A stretch of 64,000 nt of DNA, from contig NZ_BMNR01000001.1 in the NCBI RefSeq assembly GCF_014646655.1, forward strand, positions 688,572-752,571, in the 5' to 3' direction. The notes beneath the pieces are model-generated. The model had not been told where the DNA came from and did no database searches. It was given only the letters and a program-made list of their open reading frames with translations. The DNA comes from Yeosuana aromativorans. Its GTDB lineage: Bacteria > Bacteroidota > Bacteroidia > Flavobacteriales > Flavobacteriaceae. Position 1 is the stretch's first letter, and every line of letters starts with the position of its first letter. A program made the position numbers and the translations under genes. Below, one piece after another: positions 34,733 to 43,890 of the stretch.

Positions 34733-35467
34733 TTATCTGGACATTTTATTTTGAAACACAAAAAAGGCTCGTTTTGATGCCTTTTCCTCAGCTTTTTTCT
34801 TTGAAGTGGCTCTCGCTTTTGAAACCACCTTGTTATCAACTGATAATTTTACCGAAAAATGCCTGACCTCATCATTACCAGTATCTTCATACACATGATA
34901 GTTAAATGTTTTCTTTTCTTTTTGGCACCATTCTATCAATAGACTTTTGTAACTAATGACCTTGCCTTCTAACTGGGCTATATCAACATACGGAATAATA
35001 ACGCGCTTGTAAATAAACTTCTCACAGTATTTGAAACCCTTGTCCAAAAAAATGGCACCAACCAAAGCCTCAAACAAATTGCCGTGGATGTTATCGCCAA
35101 ATTGAGACGAGGCTATTTTGCTTTCTATTAAATTGATGAGGTTTAAATCTTTTCCCAGTTCATTTAAATGTTCCCTGCTGACAATTTTAGATCGCATTTT
35201 GGTTAAATAGCCTTCATCCCCACTGGGAACTTCAACATATAAATGGGATGCTATAACGGCACCCAGCATGGCATCACCTAAAAACTCCAAGCGTTCATAA
35301 TTTATGGCATTCCCTTCGCCATCTTTGATGTTCATGGAGCGATGCGTAAAAGCGGTCCTGTAAATTTGAATGCTTTTGGGCTTAAAGCCCAAGACTTTTT
35401 TTAATTGAATAAAAAAATTCCCGTTACCTTTAGAACGGGAATTTAATATGTCTCTAATATGTTTCAA
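34733..35467 (-). CDS. rnc: Ribonuclease III
   Basis: 244 residues. The catalytic domain carries NYERLEFLGDAMLGAVIASHLY (the RNase III signature with the metal-binding Glu and Asp) and NLFEALVGAIFLD with the second acidic pair. A double-stranded RNA-binding domain follows from about residue 170 (SYKSLLIEWCQKEKK ... SKKKAEEKASKRAF). It processes rRNA precursors and double-stranded RNA. It forms an operon with acpP and fabF, 7 bp after fabF, as in many bacteria. Confidence 0.96.
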   Translation of the reverse strand: MKHIRDILNSRSKGNGNFFIQLKKVLGFKPKSIQIYRTAFTHRSMNIKDGEGNAINYERLEFLGDAMLGAVIASHLYVEVPSGDEGYLTKMRSKIVSREHLNELGKDLNLINLIESKIASSQFGDNIHGNLFEALVGAIFLDKGFKYCEKFIYKRVIIPYVDIAQLEGKVISYKSLLIEWCQKEKKTFNYHVYEDTGNDEVRHFSVKLSVDNKVVSKARATSKKKAEEKASKRAFFVFQNKMSR

Positions 35468-35474
35468 TCGGATA

Positions 35475-36725
35475 TTAGTCTAATCTCTTGAATACTACAC
35501 AAGCATTATGGCCTCCAAATCCAAAGGTATTGCTCATGCCTACTTTAACGTCTCGTTTTTGAGCTTTGTTTAACGTTAAATTTAATTCAGGGTCAATGTT
35601 TTCATCAACAGTTGCATGGTTAATTGTTGGAGGAACCATGCCGTGTTCCATGGCCAAAATGACCGATATGGCTTCAATAGCACCTGCAGCACCCAATAAG
35701 TGCCCGGTCATTGATTTTGTTGAATTAATATTTATATGCTTTGCATGACTTCCAAAAACTTCTGAAATAGCTTTTAGCTCAGCAACATCCCCTAAAGGTG
35801 TGGATGTTCCGTGTGTATTGATATGGTCAACATCTTCTGGTTTTAGCCCAGCATTTTCCAAACAGTTTCTCATAACCGCCATCACACCAATTCCATCAGG
35901 ATGTGGCGCAGTCATGTGGTAGGCATCAGAAGATAATCCACCACCAATGAACTCTGCGTAAATTTTGGCGCCTCGTTTCTTGGCATGTTCATATTCTTCT
36001 AAAACCAATGCACCTGCACCTTCACCCAAAACAAATCCATCTCTGGTCCCATCAAATGGTCGAGAAGCCGTTTCTGGACTTTCGTTTCTGGTTGATAGGG
36101 CATGCATGGCATTAAATCCTCCCATACCAGCAATGGTAACCGCCGCTTCGCTTCCACCAGTAACAACTACATCACAATGCCCCAATCGAATAGAGTTTAG
36201 GGCATCAAACATAGCGTTTGCTGAAGAAGCACATGCTGAGACCGTGGTATAATTAGGCCCCATAAAACCATGCTTTATGGAAATATTTGCCGGTGCAATA
36301 TCGGCAATCATCTTTGGGATAAAAAATGGGTTAAACCTAGGAGAGCCATCACCAGCGGCAAAGTTTAAAACTTCTTCTTGAAATGTTTCCAGTCCACCTA
36401 TTCCTGCTCCCCAAATAACCCCAACTCGCAATTTATTAACTTCGTCAAGATTTAATTTGGCATCTGCAATCGCTTCATCTGCTGCTACCATTGCATATTG
36501 CGCAAATTTATCCATCTTGCGTGCCTCTTTTCTATCAAGAAAATTGGTAGCATCAAAGTTTTTAACCTCGCAAGCGAACTTTGTTTTGAACTTTTCGGTA
36601 TCAAAATAGGTTATAGGTGCAGCTCCACTTTTACCACCAATTAGGCCTTCCCAAAATTCATCTTTGGTATTGCCAATTGGTGTTAAAGCGCCTAATCCTG
36701 TAACTACAACTCGCTTTAATTCCAT
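35475..36725 (-). CDS. fabF: Beta-ketoacyl-ACP synthase II
   Basis: 416 residues. It elongates acyl chains with malonyl-ACP in fatty acid synthesis. The active-site Cys is in TTVSACASSANAMFDAL, with catalytic His residues in HINTHGTSTPLGD and SMTGHLLGAAGAIE. The first residues MELKRVVVTGLGALTPIG are the FabF start. 12 bp after acpP, in the acpP-fabF-rnc operon. Confidence 0.97.
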   Translation of the reverse strand: MELKRVVVTGLGALTPIGNTKDEFWEGLIGGKSGAAPITYFDTEKFKTKFACEVKNFDATNFLDRKEARKMDKFAQYAMVAADEAIADAKLNLDEVNKLRVGVIWGAGIGGLETFQEEVLNFAAGDGSPRFNPFFIPKMIADIAPANISIKHGFMGPNYTTVSACASSANAMFDALNSIRLGHCDVVVTGGSEAAVTIAGMGGFNAMHALSTRNESPETASRPFDGTRDGFVLGEGAGALVLEEYEHAKKRGAKIYAEFIGGGLSSDAYHMTAPHPDGIGVMAVMRNCLENAGLKPEDVDHINTHGTSTPLGDVAELKAISEVFGSHAKHININSTKSMTGHLLGAAGAIEAISVILAMEHGMVPPTINHATVDENIDPELNLTLNKAQKRDVKVGMSNTFGFGGHNACVVFKRLD

Positions 36726-36737
36726 AAAAGTCCTTGC

Positions 36738-36971
36738 TTATTTTGCAGCCTCTATATAGGATATAGCTTGACCTACAGTTGCGATATTTTCAGCTTGATC
36801 ATCTGGTATTTGAATGTCAAATTCTTTTTCAAATTCCATGATTAGTTCAACTGTGTCTAATGAGTCCGCTCCTAAATCGTTTGTGAAGCTTGCTTCAGTT
36901 ACAACTTCGTTCTCATCAACTCCCAATTTGTCTACGATAATCGCTTTTACTCTTGATGCAATGTCTGACAT
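36738..36971 (-). CDS. acpP: Acyl carrier protein
   Basis: 77 residues, acidic and helical. The phosphopantetheine attachment Ser is in [17 protein letters not shown] (Ser near residue 37). It carries growing acyl chains in the cytoplasm. First gene of the acpP-fabF-rnc operon, preceded by an exact -7 box. Confidence 0.97.
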   Translation of the reverse strand: MSDIASRVKAIIVDKLGVDENEVVTEASFTNDLGADSLDTVELIMEFEKEFDIQIPDDQAENIATVGQAISYIEAAK

Positions 36972-37003
36972 AATCTTTTAATTTTAGGTTTTTAATTAGT
37001 TGG

Positions 37004-37011
37004 CAAAAATA
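37004..37011 (-). promoter_or_regulatory. -7 box for acpP-fabF-rnc
   Basis: TATTTTTG on the minus strand, an exact TANNTTTG match, 32 bp upstream of acpP. No -33 TTG is obvious in the A/T-rich spacer. Confidence 0.5.
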
Positions 37012-37161
37012 AAAAACTTTATTTTTAAAACACGACTTTAGTTTAAAAATGTGTTTCTAAATTTACCAAAATAGTTTCAAGTATTTGAGATTTACCTTCA
37101 AATTGTTAATAATTATTCTTTTTTTTGTTCAACCATTTATCATATCCCTATCTGTTTTACT

Positions 37162-37734
37162 ATGAAACGTGTCATTATTTTTGCTTCTGGTTCTGGATCA
37201 AACGCCGAAAACTTAATCACTTTCTTTAAAGATAATGACCAGGTTTCTGATTTTATTGTGTTGACCAACAATCCACAAGCTAAAATTATTGATCGCTGCA
37301 AGAGACTCAAAACCAGTTGTTTGTCATTTAACCGAACAGCTTTTTATTCTACCGAAATTATTTTAGACCTATTAAAAAACCATAATCCTGATTTAATTGT
37401 GCTTGCTGGGTTTTTATGGAAATTCCCTGAATCCATTCTAAATGCGTTTCCAAAAAAAGTGATTAATATTCACCCAGCGTTATTACCAAAATATGGAGGC
37501 AAAGGTATGTATGGTATGCATGTTCATGAAGCTGTTGTGGCCAATAAAGAGGATGAAACAGGTATCACTATTCATTATGTGAACGAACATTATGACGAAG
37601 GCGCCATTATTTTTCAAGCAAAATGCAAGATCTCATCCACAGATACGGCCGAAGATGTCGCCAACAAAATCCATGAATTGGAAATGGAGCATTTCCCAAA
37701 AGTGGTAAACTCCTTTTTATTCGCAAATGAGTAA
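37162..37734 (+). CDS. purN: Phosphoribosylglycinamide formyltransferase
   Basis: 190 residues. It transfers a formyl group from 10-formyltetrahydrofolate to GAR, the third step of purine synthesis. The opening VIIFASGSGSNAENLI binds substrate phosphate. Catalytic Asn, His and Asp are in INIHPALLPKYGGKGMYG and HYVNEHYDEG. Divergent from acpP. Its stop overlaps the next gene's start by 8 bp, so the two are coupled. Confidence 0.95.
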   Translation: MKRVIIFASGSGSNAENLITFFKDNDQVSDFIVLTNNPQAKIIDRCKRLKTSCLSFNRTAFYSTEIILDLLKNHNPDLIVLAGFLWKFPESILNAFPKKVINIHPALLPKYGGKGMYGMHVHEAVVANKEDETGITIHYVNEHYDEGAIIFQAKCKISSTDTAEDVANKIHELEMEHFPKVVNSFLFANE

Positions 37735-38368
37735 AAAAAAGAAAAAATATTATACCGTTTGGAAAGGGCATCATACAGGAGTGTTTGAATCTTGGGATGA
37801 CTGCAAGGCACAAATCACCAATTTTGATGGTGCCCAATACAAATCGTTTGAAAGTTTTGATGCCGCTAAAAAAGCACTAAAAAGCAACTACAAAGATTAT
37901 ATAGGGAAGACAAAAACCTTTAAAAGCGAACTATCTGAAGAGCGGCTTAAAAAAATAGGACAGCCCAATTATAATTCCATTGCCGTTGATGCGGCCTCAA
38001 GTGGTAATCCTGGTAAAATGGAATATCGAGGCGTGGATACCAAGACAAAGAAACAACTCTTTATTCAAGGGCCTTTTGAGGAAGGCACCAATAACATCGG
38101 AGAGTTTTTGGCCATTGTGCACGGGTTGGCGCTCCTTAAAAAAAATAACAGCGACAAACTTATTTACACCGACTCAAAAACAGCCATGAGTTGGGTTAAA
38201 AAGAAAACTTGCAACACCAAATTGGAGCGAAACGACAAAAACAAACCCCTTTTTGATTTGGTTGACAGAGCTGTTAACTGGCTAAAAACCAACACTTACA
38301 AGACTGTCATTGTAAAATGGGAAACCAAAGCCTGGGGAGAAATTCCTGCTGATTTTGGAAGAAAATAA
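37727..38368 (+). CDS. rnhA: Ribonuclease H with N-terminal viroplasmin (hybrid-binding) domain
   Basis: 213 residues. N-terminal domain YYTVWKGHHTGVFESWDDCKAQITNFDGAQYKSF (about 8-55) is the caulimovirus viroplasmin/RNase H hybrid-binding fold. A type 1 RNase H domain follows from about 80. The four acidic catalytic residues fit AVDAASSGNPGKM (Asp), IGEFLAIVHGL (Glu), LIYTDSKTAMSW (Asp) and the Asp in PADFGRK near the end. It removes RNA from RNA-DNA hybrids. The ATG lies inside the end of purN. Confidence 0.92.
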   Translation: MSKKKKKYYTVWKGHHTGVFESWDDCKAQITNFDGAQYKSFESFDAAKKALKSNYKDYIGKTKTFKSELSEERLKKIGQPNYNSIAVDAASSGNPGKMEYRGVDTKTKKQLFIQGPFEEGTNNIGEFLAIVHGLALLKKNNSDKLIYTDSKTAMSWVKKKTCNTKLERNDKNKPLFDLVDRAVNWLKTNTYKTVIVKWETKAWGEIPADFGRK

Positions 38369-38386
38369 TTATTAGGCTTATTTAAT

Positions 38387-40345
38387 TTACTTTTCAGCAT
38401 TCCACACATTATTGTTTCTATCGATATCTGGTAATTGGTGCTTGGCATCCAGTTCTACATGCTTTATTTTAGAGGTGGTGTTTACATTAAATTGGGCGTC
38501 TTTACCAAATTTCCAAACCTCAACCGGCACTTTAAAGTTATGGGGTTTGCCGTTGCTTTCTGTAACCGTTACCAAAATAGGCATTACCATTTGTTGGTTA
38601 TTGGTTACCGTAATCATGGCACCGTTAGAAACCTTGTCTTGAACATACTCAACTTTAGTAATGGCTTGGTCCAACTGCCAATTGTGGTAATACCAGCCTT
38701 GCCAAAACCAGGTTAGATCTTCACCAGAGCCATTGTCCATGCTTCTAAAGAAATCGGCCGGACGCGGATGCTTAAAAGCCCAATTGTGGATGTATTGTCT
38801 AAAGGCATAATCAAAGGTATCAGGGTCTAAAATAACCTCTCGCAACAATACCAAACCAAAGGCCGATTTAAAATACGCCAGCGGATGCACATACTTGTAG
38901 TCCATATCATCAGCAGGCATCATCAGCGTAGCGTGCTCCTTGCTGTCTTCCATAACTTGAATGATCTCATTGGCAGGATTGCCTTTACCTGGCGCATACT
39001 CGCCATCTCTTTTGGGAGCAAACTCACCGTTGTTGTAATCCTCATGCACAAAAATATCAATAAAGGTATTGAAGCCTTCATCCATAAAGGGGTGTCGGCG
39101 CTCATCAGACCCCACAATCATAGGAAACCAGGTGTGACCAATTTCATGCGAGGCCAATAAAAACATATCATAGGGTTCGGCTTTCCAGCTATTGAACACA
39201 AATCCGGGGTATTCCATGCCTCCAACAGACCCAGCGGCCGAAGTGGCTACCGGATACGGAAATACAAACCAACGTTTAGAGAAATCTTCAACAGAAGCTT
39301 TTAGAAATTCGGTAGATCGCGACCAGGCTTTTGGCTCTTTAGTAGAGGCCTCTGGATACACCGATTGCGCCAACGCTGTTTTGCCCTCAGGCAAGTTGAT
39401 TCTAGCGGCATCCCAGATATAATCAGGCGACATGGCCCAGGCCACATCGCGGGTGTTTTCCATCTTAAAATGCCAAGTGACCGTTCTTGTCTTGTTTTTG
39501 GTGACCGGGTTATTAACTTCATTGGCTTTTCTTATAAAAACAGGCGTATCGGATTGGCTTGCTTGTTCTAAACGCTTTAAGGTTTTATCATTTAAAATCT
39601 CATTGGCATTCACCAAAGCACCTGCGCCCACCACGACTTGGTTGGCAGGAACCGTTACTTGGTAATCAACGGTTCCATAATCCAAATACATCTCGCCCCC
39701 GCCAATAAATGGCAAGGTGTTCCAACCGTAATAATCATCATAGACACACATTCTGGGATACCAATATGAGAATTCAAAAATCTGACCATCATTGGTGTCC
39801 ATAAAACCAGACCGTCCACCACCACTACTTGGTTGTAATGTATAGGAATATTTAATTGATAACTTGGTTTTTCCTTTAGGCTTTACATAATCTTCCAATC
39901 GGATTTGCATGCGTGTGCCTTTTACAACATAAGGAACGGTTACCAATGAATTGTCTTTCAAAACCTTGACACTCTCTATGGTGTATCCTTTTGAATCGTC
40001 TTGTGATGCATCTGGATTTCTTAATGTATTGTCTCTGGCCTCTGGCTTTTCGGTGTTTTGGTCCAATTGCAACCAAAGCATATCAAGCTCATCAGGGCTG
40101 TTGTTTACATACTCTATGGTAACCGCTCCATCCAATAGATGTGTGTTAACATCAAAATCCGCCTTAATGGTATAATTCGCTTCGTTTTGCCAATACCCCG
40201 AGCCTGGTTTGCCACTGGCACTTCTTACAGAATCGCCTTTATAATTATAAAAATCAGTCACGAAAATTTTGGAAGGATCGTATTGGGCATAGACGATGTT
40301 AAGTGTTAAAAACAACACGATAACTAGATTGTTGGCTAACCTCAT
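38387..40345 (-). CDS. M1 family metallopeptidase (gluzincin), exported
   Basis: 652 residues. Signal peptide (residues 1-20, ending NIVYAQ). The zinc motif HEXXH-18-E reads ASHEIGHTWFPMIVGSDERR followed by MDEGFNTF. GGMEYPG, the exopeptidase loop (GAMEN in the family), is present in the slightly altered form typical of this subfamily. An N-terminal beta domain and a C-terminal beta tail are present. Likely a periplasmic or secreted aminopeptidase. Single gene, with no clear hairpin after it. Confidence 0.9.
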   Translation of the reverse strand: MRLANNLVIVLFLTLNIVYAQYDPSKIFVTDFYNYKGDSVRSASGKPGSGYWQNEANYTIKADFDVNTHLLDGAVTIEYVNNSPDELDMLWLQLDQNTEKPEARDNTLRNPDASQDDSKGYTIESVKVLKDNSLVTVPYVVKGTRMQIRLEDYVKPKGKTKLSIKYSYTLQPSSGGGRSGFMDTNDGQIFEFSYWYPRMCVYDDYYGWNTLPFIGGGEMYLDYGTVDYQVTVPANQVVVGAGALVNANEILNDKTLKRLEQASQSDTPVFIRKANEVNNPVTKNKTRTVTWHFKMENTRDVAWAMSPDYIWDAARINLPEGKTALAQSVYPEASTKEPKAWSRSTEFLKASVEDFSKRWFVFPYPVATSAAGSVGGMEYPGFVFNSWKAEPYDMFLLASHEIGHTWFPMIVGSDERRHPFMDEGFNTFIDIFVHEDYNNGEFAPKRDGEYAPGKGNPANEIIQVMEDSKEHATLMMPADDMDYKYVHPLAYFKSAFGLVLLREVILDPDTFDYAFRQYIHNWAFKHPRPADFFRSMDNGSGEDLTWFWQGWYYHNWQLDQAITKVEYVQDKVSNGAMITVTNNQQMVMPILVTVTESNGKPHNFKVPVEVWKFGKDAQFNVNTTSKIKHVELDAKHQLPDIDRNNNVWNAEK

Positions 40346-40546
40346 ATTTTTTGTAATTAAATAAGATTCCGAAGATAGGTATTCTAAACAAAATCTCTAT
40401 AAATTGTTTCTTTAGAATTTCGTTAAAAATGCCTTCTTTTTTATTTTTTTTGGTCAATACTAGCATTAGGATTGCTTTATTGGCTTGAATACTAAAATCA
40501 AAACAACAACTCTTTTTCTATGTTAAAAACAACTAAAATAAAACCT

Positions 40547-40554
40547 TATATTTG
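40547..40554 (+). promoter_or_regulatory. -7 box for the PfkB gene
   Basis: TATATTTG, exact TANNTTTG, 23 bp before the start codon. Confidence 0.5.
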
Positions 40555-40577
40555 CACAAAAATTATCAATCCTCTTC

Positions 40578-41513
40578 ATGAGTAAATTAGTCATTGTAGG
40601 TACTGTAGCTTTTGATGCTATTGAAACCCCTTTTGGAAAAACCGATAAAATTCTTGGTGGCGCTGCTACCTTCATTGGATTATCAGCCTCGCAGTTTGAT
40701 ATAGACTCTGCAGTTGTATCAGTTGTTGGCGGTGATTTTCCGCAAGAATATTTAGATCTTCTTTCAAGCAAAAACATAGATATTTCAGGTATTGAAATTG
40801 TAACCAAAGGGAAGACCTTTTTCTGGAGCGGAAAGTACCACAATGATATGAATACCCGAGATACACTGGTAACTGAGCTTAATACCTTGGCTGATTTTAA
40901 TCCAGTGGTTCCTGAAAATTACCGTGATGCCGAAGTGGTTATGTTAGGAAATTTACATCCTCTCGTCCAATCAAGCGTGTTGGACCAAATGACCACAAAA
41001 CCTAAGTTAGTGGTTTTGGACACCATGAATTTTTGGATGGACAGCGCCCTTGACGATTTACATAACGTCATGAAACGTATTGACGTAATTACCATTAATG
41101 ATGAAGAAGCCAGACAGTTAACAGGCGAATACTCATTGGTTGTAGCCGCCAGAAAAATCCATGAAATGGGACCTAAATATGTGGTCATTAAAAAAGGTGA
41201 GCATGGCGCTTTGTTATTTCATAATGATAACGTGTTTTACGCTCCTGCCTTACCTTTAGAAGAAGTATTTGACCCAACAGGAGCTGGTGATACATTTGCA
41301 GGAGGATTTGCGGGTTACATTGCAAAAACAGGAGATACCTCATTTGAAAACATGAAAAATGCCGTAATATATGGCTCAACCTTAGCATCGTTTTGTGTTG
41401 AGAAATTTGGAACCGAACGCATGAAAACATTATCAAGTGACGATGTGCATAAGCGATTATTGAAATTTAAGAAATTAACACAATTTGAAATTGTCTTAAA
41501 CGATAATTTGTAA
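40578..41513 (+). CDS. PfkB family carbohydrate/nucleoside kinase
   Basis: 311 residues. The ribokinase fold is clear: LGGAATFIGLSASQF near residue 30 and the second PfkB signature DPTGAGDTFAGGFAGYI with the catalytic Asp near residue 240. It phosphorylates a sugar or nucleoside with ATP; the substrate is not decided, and many Bacteroidota homologues are annotated as adenosine or ribose kinases. It precedes purF by 154 bp with a terminator between, so the shared purine theme is only suggestive. Confidence 0.88.
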   Translation: MSKLVIVGTVAFDAIETPFGKTDKILGGAATFIGLSASQFDIDSAVVSVVGGDFPQEYLDLLSSKNIDISGIEIVTKGKTFFWSGKYHNDMNTRDTLVTELNTLADFNPVVPENYRDAEVVMLGNLHPLVQSSVLDQMTTKPKLVVLDTMNFWMDSALDDLHNVMKRIDVITINDEEARQLTGEYSLVVAARKIHEMGPKYVVIKKGEHGALLFHNDNVFYAPALPLEEVFDPTGAGDTFAGGFAGYIAKTGDTSFENMKNAVIYGSTLASFCVEKFGTERMKTLSSDDVHKRLLKFKKLTQFEIVLNDNL

Positions 41514-41597
41514 TTTTACGTTATGAAAATTAGACATTTGTACATGACCCATAAAAAGCAAATATTAAAAACATATAATATACTCTTAACATGACCC

Positions 41598-41624
41598 AAC
41601 GCGCTCAAATAGAGCGCGTTTTTT
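41598..41624 (+). terminator. Intrinsic terminator after the PfkB gene
   Basis: AACGCGCTC (41598-41606) pairs perfectly with GAGCGCGTT (41612-41620) around a 5-base loop, then TTTTTT. It lies 85 bp after the stop codon, leaving an unusually long 3' end, and 44 bp before purF. Confidence 0.9.
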
Positions 41625-41667
41625 AGTTAATATTGAAAAGACAACAACCTATAATAACAAAATTTAA

Positions 41668-43566
41668 ATGAGCGATGCTTTAAAACATGAATGCGGAATA
41701 GCAGTCATAAGGCTTTTAAAACCATTAGAATTCTACAAGGAAAAATATGGAAGTGCATTTTATGGTGTCAATAAAATGTACTTAATGATGGAAAAGCAGC
41801 ACAATAGAGGTCAAGATGGCGCTGGTTTTGCAAGTATTAAATTAGATACCAATCCTGGTGAACGTTATATTAGTCGGGTTCGATCAATAGCGCAACAACC
41901 CATTCAGGACATTTTTGCTCAAATTAACCAACGTATCAATAAAGAGTTTAATGAAAACCCGGAATATGTAAATGATGTTTCTCTGCAAAAAAAGAACATT
42001 CCTTACATTGGTGAGCTTCTTTTAGGGCATGTAAGATATGGCACATTTGGGAAAAACAGTGTAGAAAGCGTACATCCGTTTTTAAGGCAAAACAACTGGC
42101 AGCATAGAAATCTCATACTTGCCGGCAATTTTAACATGACCAATGTTAAAGAACTCTTTAAAAATCTGATTGACTTAGGCCAGCATCCAAAAGAATATAC
42201 TGATACGATTACCATCATGGAAAAAATCGGTCACTTTTTGGATGATGCCGTTAGTAAAATTTACAAAGACTTAAAAAAAGAAGGTTACAATAAAAGAGAG
42301 GCTTCACCGCTTATTGCAGAACGCCTAAAGGTGTCAAAAATATTAAAACGAGCTGCCAAAAACTGGGATGGCGGTTATGCTATGGCTGGCCTTATAGGTC
42401 ATGGTGATGCGTTTGTTTTGCGTGATCCTGCTGGTATTCGTCCGGCTTTTTATTACAAAGATGACGAAGTAGTGGTTGTCGCTTCAGAACGCCCTGTAAT
42501 TCAAACCGTTTTTAATGTGAAATTTGAAGACATTATAGAATTACCGCCAGGGCATGCTATCATCACCAAAAAATCAGGAAAAACCTCGGTCAAAAAAATA
42601 TTAGATCCTTTGGAACGCAAAGCTTGTTCCTTTGAGCGCATTTACTTTTCAAGAGGTAGTGATGCCGACATCTATCAAGAGCGTAAAATGCTAGGGCGCT
42701 TGTTGATGCCCAAAGTTCTTGACACCATTGATAACGATATCAAAAGTACTGTTTTTTCATACATTCCAAATACTGCTGAAACATCGTTCTTTGGCATGAT
42801 AGAAACCGTTGAGGACTTTCTTAACAAAAAGAAAACCAAAGCTATTTTAAGTGGCAGCAGAAATTTATCGGCAGAGCGGGTTACCCAGATTTTATCTGAG
42901 ATGCCGCGTATTGAAAAAATAGCCATTAAAGATGTTAAGTTACGGACCTTTATTACAGAGGACAGCAGTCGTGATGATTTGGTAGCCCATGTTTACGATG
43001 TCACTTATGGCGTCATTAAACCGACGGACAATCTTGTTATTATTGATGACAGTATCGTTCGTGGTACCACATTAAAAATGAGTATCATCAAAATGCTGGA
43101 CAGGTTAAACCCAAAGAAAATAATAGTTGTTTCTTCGGCGCCTCAAATCCGTTATCCGGATTGTTATGGCATTGACATGGCAAACTTAGAAAGTTTAATA
43201 GCCTTTAGAGCGGCTTTGGAACTTTTAAAGGAAACCAATCAATATCACATAGTCAAAGAGGTATATGACAAGTGTATAGACCAAACAGAATTAGAAGATA
43301 AAGAAGTTAAAAACTTTGTGAGGGAAATTTATGATCCGTTTACCGATGAGCAAATTTCAGATAAAATTTCAGAATTATTGACTAATGAAACCGTAAAAGC
43401 TGAAGTAAAAATCATATTCCAGTCGGTTGAAAACCTGCATAAGGCATGCCCAGACCATTTAGGAGATTGGTACTTTACGGGGTATTATCCAACCGTTGGT
43501 GGAAACCGGGTTGTGAACAGAGCTTTTATTAACTTTTATGAAGGCAACAAAAAAAGAGCTTATTAA
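41668..43566 (+). CDS. purF: Amidophosphoribosyltransferase (long PurF)
   Basis: 632 residues, over 100 longer than E. coli or Bacillus PurF. It makes phosphoribosylamine from PRPP and glutamine, the first step of purine synthesis. The amidotransferase nucleophile is Cys9 (HECGIAVIRL), so an eight-residue propeptide must be removed to free it. Further motifs are QHNRGQDGAGFAS, LLGHVRYGTFG and the PRPP loop VIIDDSIVRGTTL. The extra length lies in loops of the amidotransferase domain and a ~100-residue C-terminal extension. No terminator hairpin follows; the next 20 bp lead into the phased 20-bp array. Confidence 0.93.
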   Translation: MSDALKHECGIAVIRLLKPLEFYKEKYGSAFYGVNKMYLMMEKQHNRGQDGAGFASIKLDTNPGERYISRVRSIAQQPIQDIFAQINQRINKEFNENPEYVNDVSLQKKNIPYIGELLLGHVRYGTFGKNSVESVHPFLRQNNWQHRNLILAGNFNMTNVKELFKNLIDLGQHPKEYTDTITIMEKIGHFLDDAVSKIYKDLKKEGYNKREASPLIAERLKVSKILKRAAKNWDGGYAMAGLIGHGDAFVLRDPAGIRPAFYYKDDEVVVVASERPVIQTVFNVKFEDIIELPPGHAIITKKSGKTSVKKILDPLERKACSFERIYFSRGSDADIYQERKMLGRLLMPKVLDTIDNDIKSTVFSYIPNTAETSFFGMIETVEDFLNKKKTKAILSGSRNLSAERVTQILSEMPRIEKIAIKDVKLRTFITEDSSRDDLVAHVYDVTYGVIKPTDNLVIIDDSIVRGTTLKMSIIKMLDRLNPKKIIVVSSAPQIRYPDCYGIDMANLESLIAFRAALELLKETNQYHIVKEVYDKCIDQTELEDKEVKNFVREIYDPFTDEQISDKISELLTNETVKAEVKIIFQSVENLHKACPDHLGDWYFTGYYPTVGGNRVVNRAFINFYEGNKKRAY

Positions 43567-43590
43567 TTGTAAATTTTTGATTTTAACTCA

Positions 43591-43670
43591 CTTAATCCAA
43601 GAAATACACATTTAATCTAAAATAAATGCTGTTTATCTAAAAAATAAACTTTTTATCCAAAATACATATA
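43591..43670 (+). promoter_or_regulatory. Array of four phased 20-bp repeats upstream of sRNA copy 1
   Basis: Four head-to-tail units start at 43591, 43611, 43631 and 43651, each exactly 20 bp. Units 1 to 4 share the core TTWATCYAA at the same offset, for example CTTAATCCAAGAAATACACA, GTTTATCTAAAAAATAAACT and TTTTATCCAAAATACATATA. The period is two DNA turns, so all sites face the same side. The array ends 10 bp before the predicted RNA start and abuts the -7-like box TAAATTGG (43669-43676). Two more degenerate units keep the register upstream of copy 2 (43821 and 43841). Confidence 0.6.
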
Positions 43671-43680
43671 AATTGGTCTC

Positions 43681-43753
43681 ACCATAACATAAGTAGGTTA
43701 AGTTCATGGTAGATTTGGGGCAAAAAAAGGTGAACAACTGTTCGCCTTTTTTT
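43681..43753 (+). ncRNA. Candidate small RNA, copy 1
   Basis: A ~73-nt unit in the purF-sodA gap. TAAATTGG (43669-43676) differs at one place from the -7 consensus; after 4 bases the conserved segment starts at ACCATAAC (43681). ACCAT can pair with ATGGT at 43706-43710. An A-rich linker leads to GGTGAAC (43729-43735) / GTTCGCC (43740-43746) with loop AACT, then seven T. The first 46 bases match copy 2 with one change. A frame opened at the internal ATG diverges between the copies, so it is unlikely to be coding. I do not recognise the RNA family. Confidence 0.65.
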
Positions 43754-43820
43754 ATGCCCTTTTTATTTTTATACTTCAATCAACTGCCCGTTTTATCAAT
43801 AAAACCAACCTTTTATTTCG

Positions 43821-43860
43821 TTTAAGCCAAGATATCAGTAGTTGAACTAAAATATTTTTT
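43821..43860 (+). promoter_or_regulatory. Two degenerate 20-bp units upstream of sRNA copy 2
   Basis: TTTAAGCCAAGATATCAGTA (43821-43840) matches the first unit of the array at about 14 of 20 positions; GTTGAACTAAAATATTTTTT (43841-43860) matches less well. They lie 70 and 50 bp before the predicted start of copy 2, exactly the positions of the second and third units relative to copy 1. Confidence 0.45.
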
Positions 43861-43890
43861 CAGTTGTTTATGCCTCCATACATTTGAAGC

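Noticed and set aside
41540-41600. Duplicated CATGACCCA (about 41543 and 41590) as regulatory sites or a small RNA
   Set aside because: Only nine bases, with no promoter box at a sensible distance; the nearby hairpin is explained as the PfkB terminator.
43591-43670. Four-unit array considered as a CRISPR
   Set aside because: Units are contiguous with no spacers of constant size, only 20 bp long and imperfect, and no cas genes are near.
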